Assembly: GCA_029549845.1 (NCBI GenBank)
Contig: JAKPIL010000200.1
Span: forward strand, 1-7,991
Reading direction: 5' to 3'
Source: a bacterium
GTDB taxonomy: Bacteria; Patescibacteriota; Saccharimonadia; Saccharimonadales; UBA4665
DNA length: 7,991 nt
A program made the position numbers and the translations under genes. Positions 1 to 4,655 of the stretch are shown here, in pieces. The notes beneath the pieces were generated by a model. It was not told where the DNA came from. It made no database searches and saw nothing but the letters and a program-made list of their open reading frames with translations. Position 1 is the stretch's first letter, and each line of letters begins with the position of its first letter.

Positions 1-86
1 GCATGACAGACGAAGCATATGCGAAACTGGACTGGAAGGTGTTTGCTGCGGCGGGTGTTGGGCTTGATGCGCTCCAATCCAGATAG
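1..86 (+). CDS. 3' end of an unidentified upstream gene (partial)
   Basis: An open frame enters from the left edge and stops at TAG 84-86. About 27 residues are visible, ending in LDALQSR. There is an in-frame ATG at position 3, but nothing shows it to be a real start, so this is most simply the C-terminus of a longer protein. The visible tail mixes a charged stretch (TDEAYAKLDWK) with a small-residue stretch (VFAAAGVGL). No family can be recognised from so little. The stop lies only 18 bp before rnhA, and the -10-like element proposed for rnhA falls in that gap. Confidence 0.5.
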   Translation, partial: MTDEAYAKLDWKVFAAAGVGLDALQSR

Positions 87-92
87 GTGTGA

Positions 93-98
93 CATAAT
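93..98 (+). promoter_or_regulatory. Candidate extended -10 element of rnhA, leaderless
   Basis: CATAAT at 93-98 is preceded by TGA (90-92), matching the TGn extended -10 pattern. The hexamer ends 6 nt before the ATG at 105, so the predicted transcription start is the A of the start codon. No Shine-Dalgarno sequence precedes this ATG. There is no convincing -35. The call depends on the same spacing recurring at other genes in this window. Confidence 0.45.
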
Positions 99-104
99 AA
101 ACCA

Positions 105-530
105 ATGATTATATATTTTACCGATGGCAGCGCGAGTCCGAACCCGGGGCCGGGTGGGTTCGCTGTGGTGAGCGAAGGCAAGCCTGTTGTGCTTGGTGGC
201 GAGCCCAGTGGGGCAGAGACCACAAACATACGCATGGAAGGTTATGCCATCATGGCGGCATTGAAACACGCTGGCGGCGAGCCGTGCCAGATACATACCG
301 ATAGCGAGTTCTGGATAAACGTCATTACCAAATGGTCGCTGGGCTGGGAAGCCAAGGGCTGGAAGAAAAAGGGCGGGGAAATAAAAAACCTCGACATTGT
401 GCAGGAGGTTTGCCCGTTGTACCGTGCCAGCCAGGCTGAACTCATCTGGGTGCGCGGCCACGTGGGCCACGAAGGCAATGAGCTGGCCGACCACTGGGCC
501 AACAAGGCCCGCGAAGGAGTACGGGTATAA
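105..530 (+). CDS. rnhA: Ribonuclease HI
   Basis: This cytoplasmic endonuclease cleaves the RNA strand of RNA-DNA hybrids, clearing R-loops and replication primers with two bound metal ions. The 141-residue length fits the type 1 RNase H fold (E. coli enzyme about 155). The N-terminal signature DGSASPNPGPGG begins at D7. The full DEDD metal-binding set is visible: D7, E45 (in RMEG), D66 (in HTDS) and D129 (in ELAD). H119 of the GHVGH loop sits ten residues before D129, the same spacing as the catalytic His and last Asp of the E. coli enzyme. The basic, Trp-rich segment at about 76-90 (WSLGWEAKGWKKKGG) matches the handle region that grips the hybrid. All catalytic residues are present, so it should be active. 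The 18-bp gap to the upstream gene carries a -10-like element but no ribosome binding site. An inverted-repeat element follows the stop codon at once. Confidence 0.95.
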   Translation: MIIYFTDGSASPNPGPGGFAVVSEGKPVVLGGEPSGAETTNIRMEGYAIMAALKHAGGEPCQIHTDSEFWINVITKWSLGWEAKGWKKKGGEIKNLDIVQEVCPLYRASQAELIWVRGHVGHEGNELADHWANKAREGVRV

Positions 531-531
531 C

Positions 532-650
532 GACTTATGCAGAACGGCGTATTCCAGGCGAAAGACTTCACTCCTCGCTCCGTCGTATCTCAATACGCCT
601 GCGCTCCGGTGCTCGCTTTTCATCCTGGACTGCACCATTCTGCAAAAGTC
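532..650. repeat. 119-bp imperfect inverted repeat with nested hairpin
   Basis: The left arm 532-558 is complementary to the right arm 624-650 over 27 positions with only a few mismatches, one of which would be a G-T/G-U pair. The outer five pairs (GACTT with AAGTC) and the block TCCAGG/CCTGGA are perfect. Inside lies a small perfect hairpin, CGTAT (584-588) with ATACG (593-597) around a CTCA loop, flanked by two direct copies of GCTCCG (577-582 and 603-608). A competing 9-bp pairing exists: GAAAGACTT (560-568) with AAGTCTTTC (646-654). The element fills almost the whole rnhA to tfoX-like gap and looks like a REP/MITE-type non-coding palindrome. It could also shape the 3' end of the rnhA mRNA. 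No target-site duplication is obvious. Confidence 0.7.
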
Positions 651-666
651 TTTCTCGAGGTTAAAC

Positions 667-999
667 ATGGCGTACGATGTGGGGCTTGAGGAACGAATAG
701 ATGAAATCATTGCCGGCTGGGCGGTGGATGTTGCCAAGCGTAAGATGTTTGGCGGGCTGGGCTACTTTATACATAGGAATATGGCGTTTGGCGTTAAGGC
801 CGACCAGCTCATCGTGAAGGCAGATGCCGAAATGCTTGAGCGGCTGCTACAGGAACCGGGCATGGGCTACTTTGAGTTTGGCGGCAAGCAGATGAAAACG
901 TGGCTTCTCGCTGAAGGTGAGGTGCTCGATGATGATAATCTGCCACGCCTGCTAGAAATTAGCCGTGACTTTACGCTCACGCTCCCACCAAAACAATAA
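667..999 (+). CDS. TfoX N-terminal domain protein
   Basis: The 110-residue protein matches the TfoX/Sxy N-terminal domain family. The signature is at about residues 26-45, where KMFGGLGYFIHRNMAFGV resembles the family pattern MFGG-GYF-x-MFA. Next come a V/I-K-D strand (LIVKADAEM), a glycine/aromatic turn (MGYFEFGGKQMKTW) and a C-terminal helix. In gamma-proteobacteria, full-length TfoX/Sxy (about 200 aa, two domains) activates competence genes. Stand-alone N-terminal-domain proteins like this one are widespread and their role is unclear, so a competence function should not be assumed. I chose ATG 667 because GAGG at 657-660 lies 6 nt upstream and the domain begins there. The frame is open further left, but only through the inverted repeat and rnhA. 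It is probably read through from rnhA, since no -10 is evident just upstream. Confidence 0.85.
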   Translation: MAYDVGLEERIDEIIAGWAVDVAKRKMFGGLGYFIHRNMAFGVKADQLIVKADAEMLERLLQEPGMGYFEFGGKQMKTWLLAEGEVLDDDNLPRLLEISRDFTLTLPPKQ

Positions 1000-1008
1000 C
1001 AAGCATAG

Positions 1009-1033
1009 ATTTCTCGACTTCGCTCGAAATGAC
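1009..1033. repeat. REP-like short intergenic hairpin
   Basis: The stretch ATTTCTCGACTTCGCTCGAAAT at 1009-1030 is self-complementary in two registers: ATTTC with GAAAT, or TCGA with TCGA around CTTCGC. Only one copy lies in this window. From memory, intergenic elements of this type (reverse strand resembling TCATTTCGAGCGAAGTCGAG) are dispersed in many bacterial genomes, but I cannot check the copy number here. It lies directly after the TfoX-domain gene and before the toxin-antitoxin promoter. Confidence 0.45.
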
Positions 1034-1047
1034 AGAAACAAAGATGT

Positions 1048-1074
1048 AAACATTATAATAACATTGTAATGTTT
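1048..1074. promoter_or_regulatory. Candidate autoregulatory operator of the toxin-antitoxin pair
   Basis: AAACATTA (1048-1055) and TAATGTTT (1067-1074) form a perfect 8-bp inverted repeat. Inside it are two near-identical 10-bp direct copies, ACATTATAAT (1050-1059) and ACATTGTAAT (1061-1070), offset by 11 bp or about one helical turn. ACATT-GT-AATGT (1061-1072) is itself a 5-bp dyad. This arrangement suits a dimeric AbrB/MazE-type DNA-binding antitoxin. It overlaps the -35 proposed for the downstream gene. Autoregulation is inferred from the family; the dyads are directly visible. Confidence 0.6.
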
Positions 1075-1092
1075 TGACATCTGTGCTAGCAT
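1064..1092 (+). promoter_or_regulatory. Candidate promoter of the antitoxin-toxin operon, leaderless
   Basis: TTGTAA (1064-1069) as -35, a 17-bp spacer, then TAGCAT (1087-1092) as -10 preceded by TGC (extended -10). The predicted start is 1099, exactly the A of the antitoxin ATG. No Shine-Dalgarno precedes that ATG. The -35 is embedded in the dyad-rich operator, so repressor binding would block RNA polymerase. Confidence 0.5.
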
Positions 1093-1098
1093 AGAATC

Positions 1099-1314
1099 AT
1101 GACATATACGACCATACAAAATTCGATCAAGATTGGTACGAGTACCGGTGTAACGCTCCCAGCAAAAGAGTTTAAACGGATGGGCCTAAAGGTGGGGGAT
1201 CCTGTAAAGATTACCTTCGAGCCGGCCGTCACCAAGCAAATTACCCTAGCCGAAGAATATGCCGATTTCAAACAGCAGTATGGTGAAACACTCAAAAATC
1301 TTGCAGATCGATGA
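1099..1314 (+). CDS. AbrB/MazE-type antitoxin
   Basis: This 71-residue protein has the two-part layout of a toxin-antitoxin antitoxin. Residues about 8-40 form an AbrB/SpoVT swapped-hairpin DNA-binding domain. Its pattern is IKIGTSTGVTLPAKEFK then GLKVGDPVKI, matching the family S-x-GVTLP and GLxxGDxVxI motifs. Residues about 44-71 are charged and probably helical (LAEEYADFKQQY...LKNLADR), the part that would bind and neutralise the toxin. Its stop overlaps the toxin start (ATGA, 1311-1314), so the two are co-translated and the antitoxin is made first, as usual. It probably represses its own promoter through the dyads at 1048-1074. P1 Doc is paired with Phd rather than an AbrB fold, so this is a non-classical partner for a Doc toxin. 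Confidence 0.85.
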   Translation: MTYTTIQNSIKIGTSTGVTLPAKEFKRMGLKVGDPVKITFEPAVTKQITLAEEYADFKQQYGETLKNLADR

Positions 1315-1691
1315 CCCACTATCTTTCGGCTGAGGAAATTCTCCAGCTTCATTTTTTGGTAATTGAAGACTACGGTGGTTCGCACGGTGTGCGTGATGAG
1401 GGTAGGGTGCGGTCGGTTATAGAGGCACCAGCACAAGAGGCATTTGGCGTAGAGCAGTATAAAACAGTGTACGAAAAGGCGGCCGTCTACATGCGAAACA
1501 TCATAGGTGATCACCCATTTGTGGATGGCAATAAGCGAACTGGTGTGACAGTTTGCGGTGTGTTTTTACGGCGCAATGGTGTGAAGCTTACGGCTACGCC
1601 AAAGCAGATTGAAGACTTTGTGGTGCAGATTGCAGTAGAACATTTGGACGTGGATGAAATTGCCAAGTGGCTGCTAGAAAATACCCTGTAG
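1311..1691 (+). CDS. doc: Doc-type Fic-family toxin
   Basis: The 126-residue protein matches Doc in length (P1 Doc is 126) and in its core motif. The loop HPFVDGNKRTG starts at H68. It places H68, D72, N74, K75 and R76 in the same register as H66, D70, N72, K73 and R74 of P1 Doc. The N-K-R form, instead of the N-G-R of AMPylating Fic enzymes, is typical of Doc. Doc kinases phosphorylate elongation factor EF-Tu and thereby arrest translation. The N-terminal Y-L-S-A-E-E-I-L-x-L-H pattern and the GVRDEGRVRSVIEAP segment (26-40) are also Doc-like. No motif residue is missing, so it looks intact. Start ATG 1311 lies inside the antitoxin stop and has no Shine-Dalgarno of its own, consistent with translational coupling. 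EF-Tu as the target is inferred from the family. Confidence 0.92.
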   Translation: MTHYLSAEEILQLHFLVIEDYGGSHGVRDEGRVRSVIEAPAQEAFGVEQYKTVYEKAAVYMRNIIGDHPFVDGNKRTGVTVCGVFLRRNGVKLTATPKQIEDFVVQIAVEHLDVDEIAKWLLENTL

Positions 1692-1826
1692 TATAGAGCG
1701 GTCGTATTGACGTGGCGCTACTGAACAAACACAAGATGATACGAAATTAACATAGGAAAATTGCCATTACAGATGAAATTTAGTGGGTATGCTACTATAC
1801 GTAGTAGGAAGCAAACAGTATAAATT
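1692..1826. promoter_or_regulatory. Gap with candidate extended -10 and hairpin before the 191-aa gene
   Basis: This 135-bp A/T-rich gap contains TGCTACTAT at 1790-1798, an extended -10 (TACTAT at 1793-1798), giving a predicted start near 1805. The same place holds an inverted repeat, CTACTA (1792-1797) and TAGTAG (1802-1807), with a TACG centre. It could be an operator, or the foot of a leader hairpin. AGGAAG (1806-1811) lies 15 nt from the ATG at 1827, too far for a good ribosome binding site. No clear -35 and no terminator after the toxin gene were found. Confidence 0.4.
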
Positions 1827-2402
1827 ATGGCACTTGGTTTTTTCAGACAAACGGATATACGACAGATAATCGACATGTTTGACGTGAGCTCAAAAGGCGA
1901 GGATGGAATAGAGCATGGTTTTTTTGTGATGAGCGCTGAGCTACTTTCGCCGGACTCTGGTGCGGTTGCAATTCTGTCTGATAAATTTTATGTATTGTAC
2001 AGCGAAGATTTCATAGATACTCTCGATGGTGTTAGGCAGGAAATTGAACGATGGTTTCCTAGTAAAATACAGCGATTTATTGCGCCCAAAAAATCGGTCG
2101 ACTTTGATGATATTGTCAGGGCGCAGTATTACATTAAGATCGATATGGATAAAATGAATCAGTGGATGCCATACGCCGTCGATGACGACGGAAATTACGC
2201 ATTTTTAGCTGAAGTCGAACCGACCGAGCAAAATGCTTGCTGGTGGACACAACCCAAGGTGCTGTTTGATGAGTTGCCCGAAACCGTCCAAAAGGAGGTC
2301 AAACATCTCGAGAAAATGAACGATGCTTCCAAACGAGCTCGAGACAAATCCTTTGTGGACGGCTGGCAGGAAATCTGCAGAGTTTTAGAAAAAAAAGATT
2401 GA
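1827..2402 (+). CDS. Hypothetical protein, 191 aa
   Basis: I do not recognise this protein. It has no signal peptide, no convincing membrane helix and no obvious catalytic motif, so it is probably cytoplasmic. It is acidic overall, with an N-terminal helix-like stretch (FFRQTDIRQIIDMFDV) and an alternating hydrophobic section (AVAILSDKFYVLYSEDF) that looks like paired beta strands. An aromatic cluster lies at about 112-150 (QWMPY, NACWWTQPKVLFDELP). The C-terminus (about 152-191) is strongly charged and probably helical. The reading frame is credible: it is long, free of stops, has no competing frame, and stops 4 bp before a convergent gene. Base usage is visibly more A/T-rich than rnhA or the lysA-like gene, as in the neighbouring toxin-antitoxin patch. 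Possible roles include an immunity or accessory protein, but nothing shows this. No good ribosome binding site precedes ATG 1827. Confidence 0.75.
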   Translation: MALGFFRQTDIRQIIDMFDVSSKGEDGIEHGFFVMSAELLSPDSGAVAILSDKFYVLYSEDFIDTLDGVRQEIERWFPSKIQRFIAPKKSVDFDDIVRAQYYIKIDMDKMNQWMPYAVDDDGNYAFLAEVEPTEQNACWWTQPKVLFDELPETVQKEVKHLEKMNDASKRARDKSFVDGWQEICRVLEKKD

Positions 2403-2406
2403 CCGT

Positions 2407-2655
2407 CTACTCATCGATGACGGGGAGGTTGGTTGTGTCTGTGTGAATTGCACTTGCGAGGCGGTCGAGCTGCTGGAATTTGCCGTATTTTATGTGCGTG
2501 CCATCGGCGTGGCAAAGGCGGTAGTAGTGGTCAAAGTGCCGTAGCTCGCCGCGAAAGGTCTGCGCCGTGGTGGGCTCATCTACGCGCCGTATATACCAGC
2601 CCACCGGCTCGTCATCGAGAATTCTTTTCAGTTTTGCGTAGTGGTTAAACGCCAT
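2407..2655 (-). CDS. Hypothetical protein, 82 aa
   Basis: This small protein of unknown family is rich in Tyr, His and Arg. A first segment (about 5-27, LKRILDDEPVGWYIRRVDE) leads into a second (about 33-66, FRGELRHFDHYYRLCHADG then IKYGKFQQLDRLAS). It has no signal peptide or membrane helix and could be a small RNA- or protein-binding domain, but no function can be assigned. I chose ATG at 2653-2655 rather than an upstream in-frame start at 2865 because the longer form would run through the divergent promoter and into the deacylase gene. It also has a -10-like TATACT placed 7 nt ahead. It ends 4 bp from the stop of the 191-aa gene, tail-to-tail. Confidence 0.7.
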   Translation of the reverse strand: MAFNHYAKLKRILDDEPVGWYIRRVDEPTTAQTFRGELRHFDHYYRLCHADGTHIKYGKFQQLDRLASAIHTDTTNLPVIDE

Positions 2656-2662
2656 ATGCTTT

Positions 2663-2668
2663 AGTATA
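2663..2668 (-). promoter_or_regulatory. Candidate -10 of the 82-aa gene, leaderless
   Basis: On the minus strand this reads TATACT and ends 7 nt before the ATG (2655-2653). The predicted transcription start is at, or one base before, the start codon. There is no Shine-Dalgarno and no recognisable -35. It is the mirror image of the plus-strand TATACT at 2680-2685. Confidence 0.5.
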
Positions 2669-2679
2669 GCGCGCTGCAG

Positions 2680-2685
2680 TATACT
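2680..2685 (+). promoter_or_regulatory. Candidate -10 of the deacylase operon, leaderless
   Basis: TATACT ends 7 nt before the ATG at 2693, again predicting a transcript starting at or next to the start codon. No Shine-Dalgarno is present. The 8-mer TATACTGG recurs at 5173-5180 ahead of the DUF427 gene. The two divergent -10 elements are separated by only 11 bp, so they should compete for RNA polymerase. Confidence 0.55.
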
Positions 2686-2692
2686 GGTTTCT

Positions 2693-3169
2693 ATGCGAGA
2701 AGCAGTGTATACATTTTTGGAAGCGCAGAACATACCATACCGCTTGCAGGAACATGAGGCAGTGTTTACGGTGGCAGAGAGCAGTATGAAATTACCTGAA
2801 AAAGTGCCCGTAAAAACACTGCTCGTAACCGATGAAAAAAAGCAGCAGGTCTGGATGGTGGCCATGCGCGGCCTGAACCGACTGGATATGAAGAATTTGG
2901 CGCAAGCCTGCGGGGTGAAAAAGTTGCAGTTTGTTCGGCCGGAGCGGGTTGAGGAACTGGTGGGCGTTCATCCAGGAAGTGTCGGTATATTCGGGCTGCT
3001 TCACCCGGGGGCTGAAACCACGCATGTCATAGTAGACGAATCGCTTATGCAAGAGCCAGAACTCGGTTTTCACCCCAACGACAATACGGCAACGGTTTTT
3101 CTAAAACCCGAAGACATCCAAAAAGTCATAATCGCCACCGGCCACGAATACCGTATACTACCACTATGA
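2693..3169 (+). CDS. YbaK/ProX-type aminoacyl-tRNA deacylase
   Basis: This is a 158-residue free-standing trans-editing domain of the YbaK/ProRS-INS superfamily. Such enzymes hydrolyse mischarged tRNAs in the cytoplasm (for example Ala- or Cys-tRNA-Pro), preventing mistranslation. Visible family features are IPYRLQEHEAVFTVAES (14-30), the conserved active-site lysine region VKTLLV (K41), the loop GVHPGSVGIFGLL (91-103) and the C-terminal signature ELGFHPNDNTATV (123-135). The GxHPGSV plus ELGFHPN combination resembles the ProXp-ala/PrdX branch more than YbaK itself, so Ala-tRNA-Pro is the likelier substrate. That subfamily call is from memory. It is the first gene of a densely packed operon and its stop overlaps the next start (ATGA, 3166-3169). 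Its 3' end also carries an internal -10-like TATACT. Confidence 0.88.
   Translation: MREAVYTFLEAQNIPYRLQEHEAVFTVAESSMKLPEKVPVKTLLVTDEKKQQVWMVAMRGLNRLDMKNLAQACGVKKLQFVRPERVEELVGVHPGSVGIFGLLHPGAETTHVIVDESLMQEPELGFHPNDNTATVFLKPEDIQKVIIATGHEYRILPL
3154..3159 (+). promoter_or_regulatory. Candidate internal -10, leaderless start of the 7-TM gene
   Basis: TATACT lies inside the last codons of the deacylase gene and ends exactly 6 nt before the ATG at 3166. That ATG has no Shine-Dalgarno. The placement is the same as at the other candidate leaderless starts, so the membrane-protein genes may be transcribed independently of the deacylase. Translational coupling through the ATGA overlap is the alternative. 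Confidence 0.45.
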
Positions 3170-3762
3170 TTAACCCGAACTGGATATATGCGGCCATCGT
3201 CATCTTCATGATTGGGACGGTGGCGTATGTTTGGGCGGTTTTGCAAGGGAAAGCACGGCCGAACAGAGTGACATGGGGCGTCGTTGCGCTGGCACCAATG
3301 ATTTCGTTCGCAGCAATGCTTTCGAAAGACGTCTCATTCCGTGATGCCCTGTATGTGTTCCTGAGCGGCTTCTCTCCATTGCTCATTTTTCTCAGTACTT
3401 TTGTGGCAAAGCATCCGGCCTGGGAAATCAAACGGTTTGACTTGGTGTGCGGGGGTCTTGCGCTGCTTGGGCTGGTGCTGTGGCAAATCAGCGGGGAAGG
3501 GAACGTAGCTATTGTATGTAGCATCGTGTCAGACGCGCTGGCCACTTTCCCGACAATTAATAAGGCCTTTACTCATCCAGACTCAGAAAAGCCCTATGAA
3601 TATATTGCTGCGTGCATCGCCGGATTAATCTCACTGGCGATTATCACGCAGTATGATTTTGAGCACCTTGCATTCACGATTTATATGGTTCTGGTGACGG
3701 CGCTTCTAGCTACACTTGTCGCGACGAAACTAGGGCCAAAGCTACTGAGGCGTGCTGAATGA
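3166..3762 (+). CDS. Predicted 7-TM membrane protein, possible SWEET/PnuC-like 3-1-3 fold
   Basis: This is a 198-residue integral membrane protein of no family I can name with certainty. Seven hydrophobic helices are visible at about 5-27, 35-52, 61-81, 93-108, 113-131, 145-160 and 168-189. The first three and last three look like diverged copies. A polar, Pro/Lys-containing loop (GKARPNRVTW) follows helix 1, and a similar one (FPTINKAFTHPDSEKPYEY) follows helix 5. Compare also LYVFLSGFSPLLIFL in helix 3 with IYMVLVTALLATLV in helix 7. Helix 4 would be the linker. A 3-1-3 layout is the architecture of SWEET sugar and PnuC vitamin transporters, so a small-molecule transporter is a reasonable guess. 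The family match itself is inference. Both ends overlap neighbours by 4 bp (ATGA), and the next gene is also a transporter. Confidence 0.8.
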   Translation: MINPNWIYAAIVIFMIGTVAYVWAVLQGKARPNRVTWGVVALAPMISFAAMLSKDVSFRDALYVFLSGFSPLLIFLSTFVAKHPAWEIKRFDLVCGGLALLGLVLWQISGEGNVAIVCSIVSDALATFPTINKAFTHPDSEKPYEYIAACIAGLISLAIITQYDFEHLAFTIYMVLVTALLATLVATKLGPKLLRRAE

Positions 3763-4655
3763 GTGCGCACCACGAATTTCATCTGAAGGGCTACCTGATT
3801 CTTCTACTGGCTGCCGTATTGTACGGATCGTACGGAGTTTGGTCAAAGCTGATGGGTGAAACATTCCCGCCATTTTTCCAGGCCTGGATGAGGGGTATTC
3901 TCATAGTAGCTATGATGCTTCCGTATTTGCTACTGACGCGCAGTATTCGAAAGATTGACCGCGCGGATTGGGGATTTTTCACAGTGTATTTTGTACTGAC
4001 TGCGTGCACACAGGCACCCCTGTACTACGCGTTCAACCATGCGCCAATTGGGACGGTGCAGCTTATTTTTTATGCCACTCTGGTCATTACGGCCTACATA
4101 TTTGCTAAGTTTTACATCGGTGAATCAATCACACGTATTAAGTTAGCTGCAATGGCCGTGGCATTCGTGGGTCTTGTGTTTGTGTTTGGTACATCTGTAC
4201 TGGTTTTTGCGCCGCTTGGGCTCTCACTGGCTATCTTCAATGGCTTTGCGAGCGGAGGAGAAATGACGAGCGCGAAGCGAATCCCCGAAAAGTACTCATC
4301 AGCGCTTGTCGCTTGGTATGGGTGGGTGTTTGTGGTCCTGACGCACTTTGTGGTGTCGATAATCTTTGAGCAACAAGTTGCATTCCAAGCTACGACGGAG
4401 TGGGGATGGCTGGTGGCGTACGCGGTGGTCAATATGGCTGCGTTTTGGCTTGGGTTGGTGGGGTATCGGATGGTAGATGCAAGCATTGCGAGCCTCATCG
4501 GGCTGCTCGAAGTCATTTTTGCAGTTGCGTTAGGAGCTTTACTATTCGACGAAAACTTGAGAGCCCCGATATATATCGGCGGCGTCTTAATCATCATTGC
4601 GGCGATGCTTCCTGATATCGTGAAATTGCTTGACGAAAGAGGGAAAACTTCGTGA
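3759..4655 (+). CDS. EamA/DMT-family transporter
   Basis: This 298-residue inner-membrane protein has about ten hydrophobic helices in two five-helix halves, the standard layout of EamA (DUF6) drug/metabolite transporters. The first half has YLILLLAAVLYGSYGVWSKL (helix 1, a typical A-x-W/YG-x-x-x-x-x-K start) and QAPLYYAFNHAPIGTVQLIFY, matching the A-x-x-x-x-x-A-x-x-x-x-I family motif. The second half has YRMVDASIASLIGLLEVIFAVALGALLFDE, the characteristic P/S-x-x-x-x-x-x-LEP-like helix followed by G-E/D-x-L. Family members export amino acids, metabolites or drugs; the substrate here cannot be read from sequence. The ATG is supported by GAGG about 9 nt upstream and overlaps the preceding stop (ATGA). 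Its stop overlaps the msrA GTG start. Two transporters back to back suggest a shared physiological task. Confidence 0.9.
   Translation: MSAHHEFHLKGYLILLLAAVLYGSYGVWSKLMGETFPPFFQAWMRGILIVAMMLPYLLLTRSIRKIDRADWGFFTVYFVLTACTQAPLYYAFNHAPIGTVQLIFYATLVITAYIFAKFYIGESITRIKLAAMAVAFVGLVFVFGTSVLVFAPLGLSLAIFNGFASGGEMTSAKRIPEKYSSALVAWYGWVFVVLTHFVVSIIFEQQVAFQATTEWGWLVAYAVVNMAAFWLGLVGYRMVDASIASLIGLLEVIFAVALGALLFDENLRAPIYIGGVLIIIAAMLPDIVKLLDERGKTS

Noticed and set aside
397..666. N-terminal extension of the TfoX-domain gene back to 397
   Set aside because: The frame is open, but it runs out of frame through rnhA and through the inverted repeat. The domain and a Shine-Dalgarno both support ATG 667.
1074..1097. 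TTGACA (1074-1079) with TAGAAT (1092-1097) as the antitoxin promoter
   Set aside because: The spacer is only 12 bp, too short for sigma-70. TTGTAA with TAGCAT and a 17-bp spacer fits better.
1086..1514. 142-codon open frame on the minus strand
   Set aside because: It lies antisense across the antitoxin and toxin genes, has no family resemblance and no ribosome binding site.
2433..2648. 71-codon plus-strand frame opposite the 82-aa gene
   Set aside because: Arg/Gly-rich translation typical of an antisense shadow. The minus-strand frame has a well-placed -10 and better protein character, though neither is proven.
2656..2865. Upstream extension of the 82-aa minus-strand protein to 2865
   Set aside because: It would cross the divergent promoter and read antisense through the deacylase gene. 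The extra residues are Cys/Ser-rich and look non-coding.
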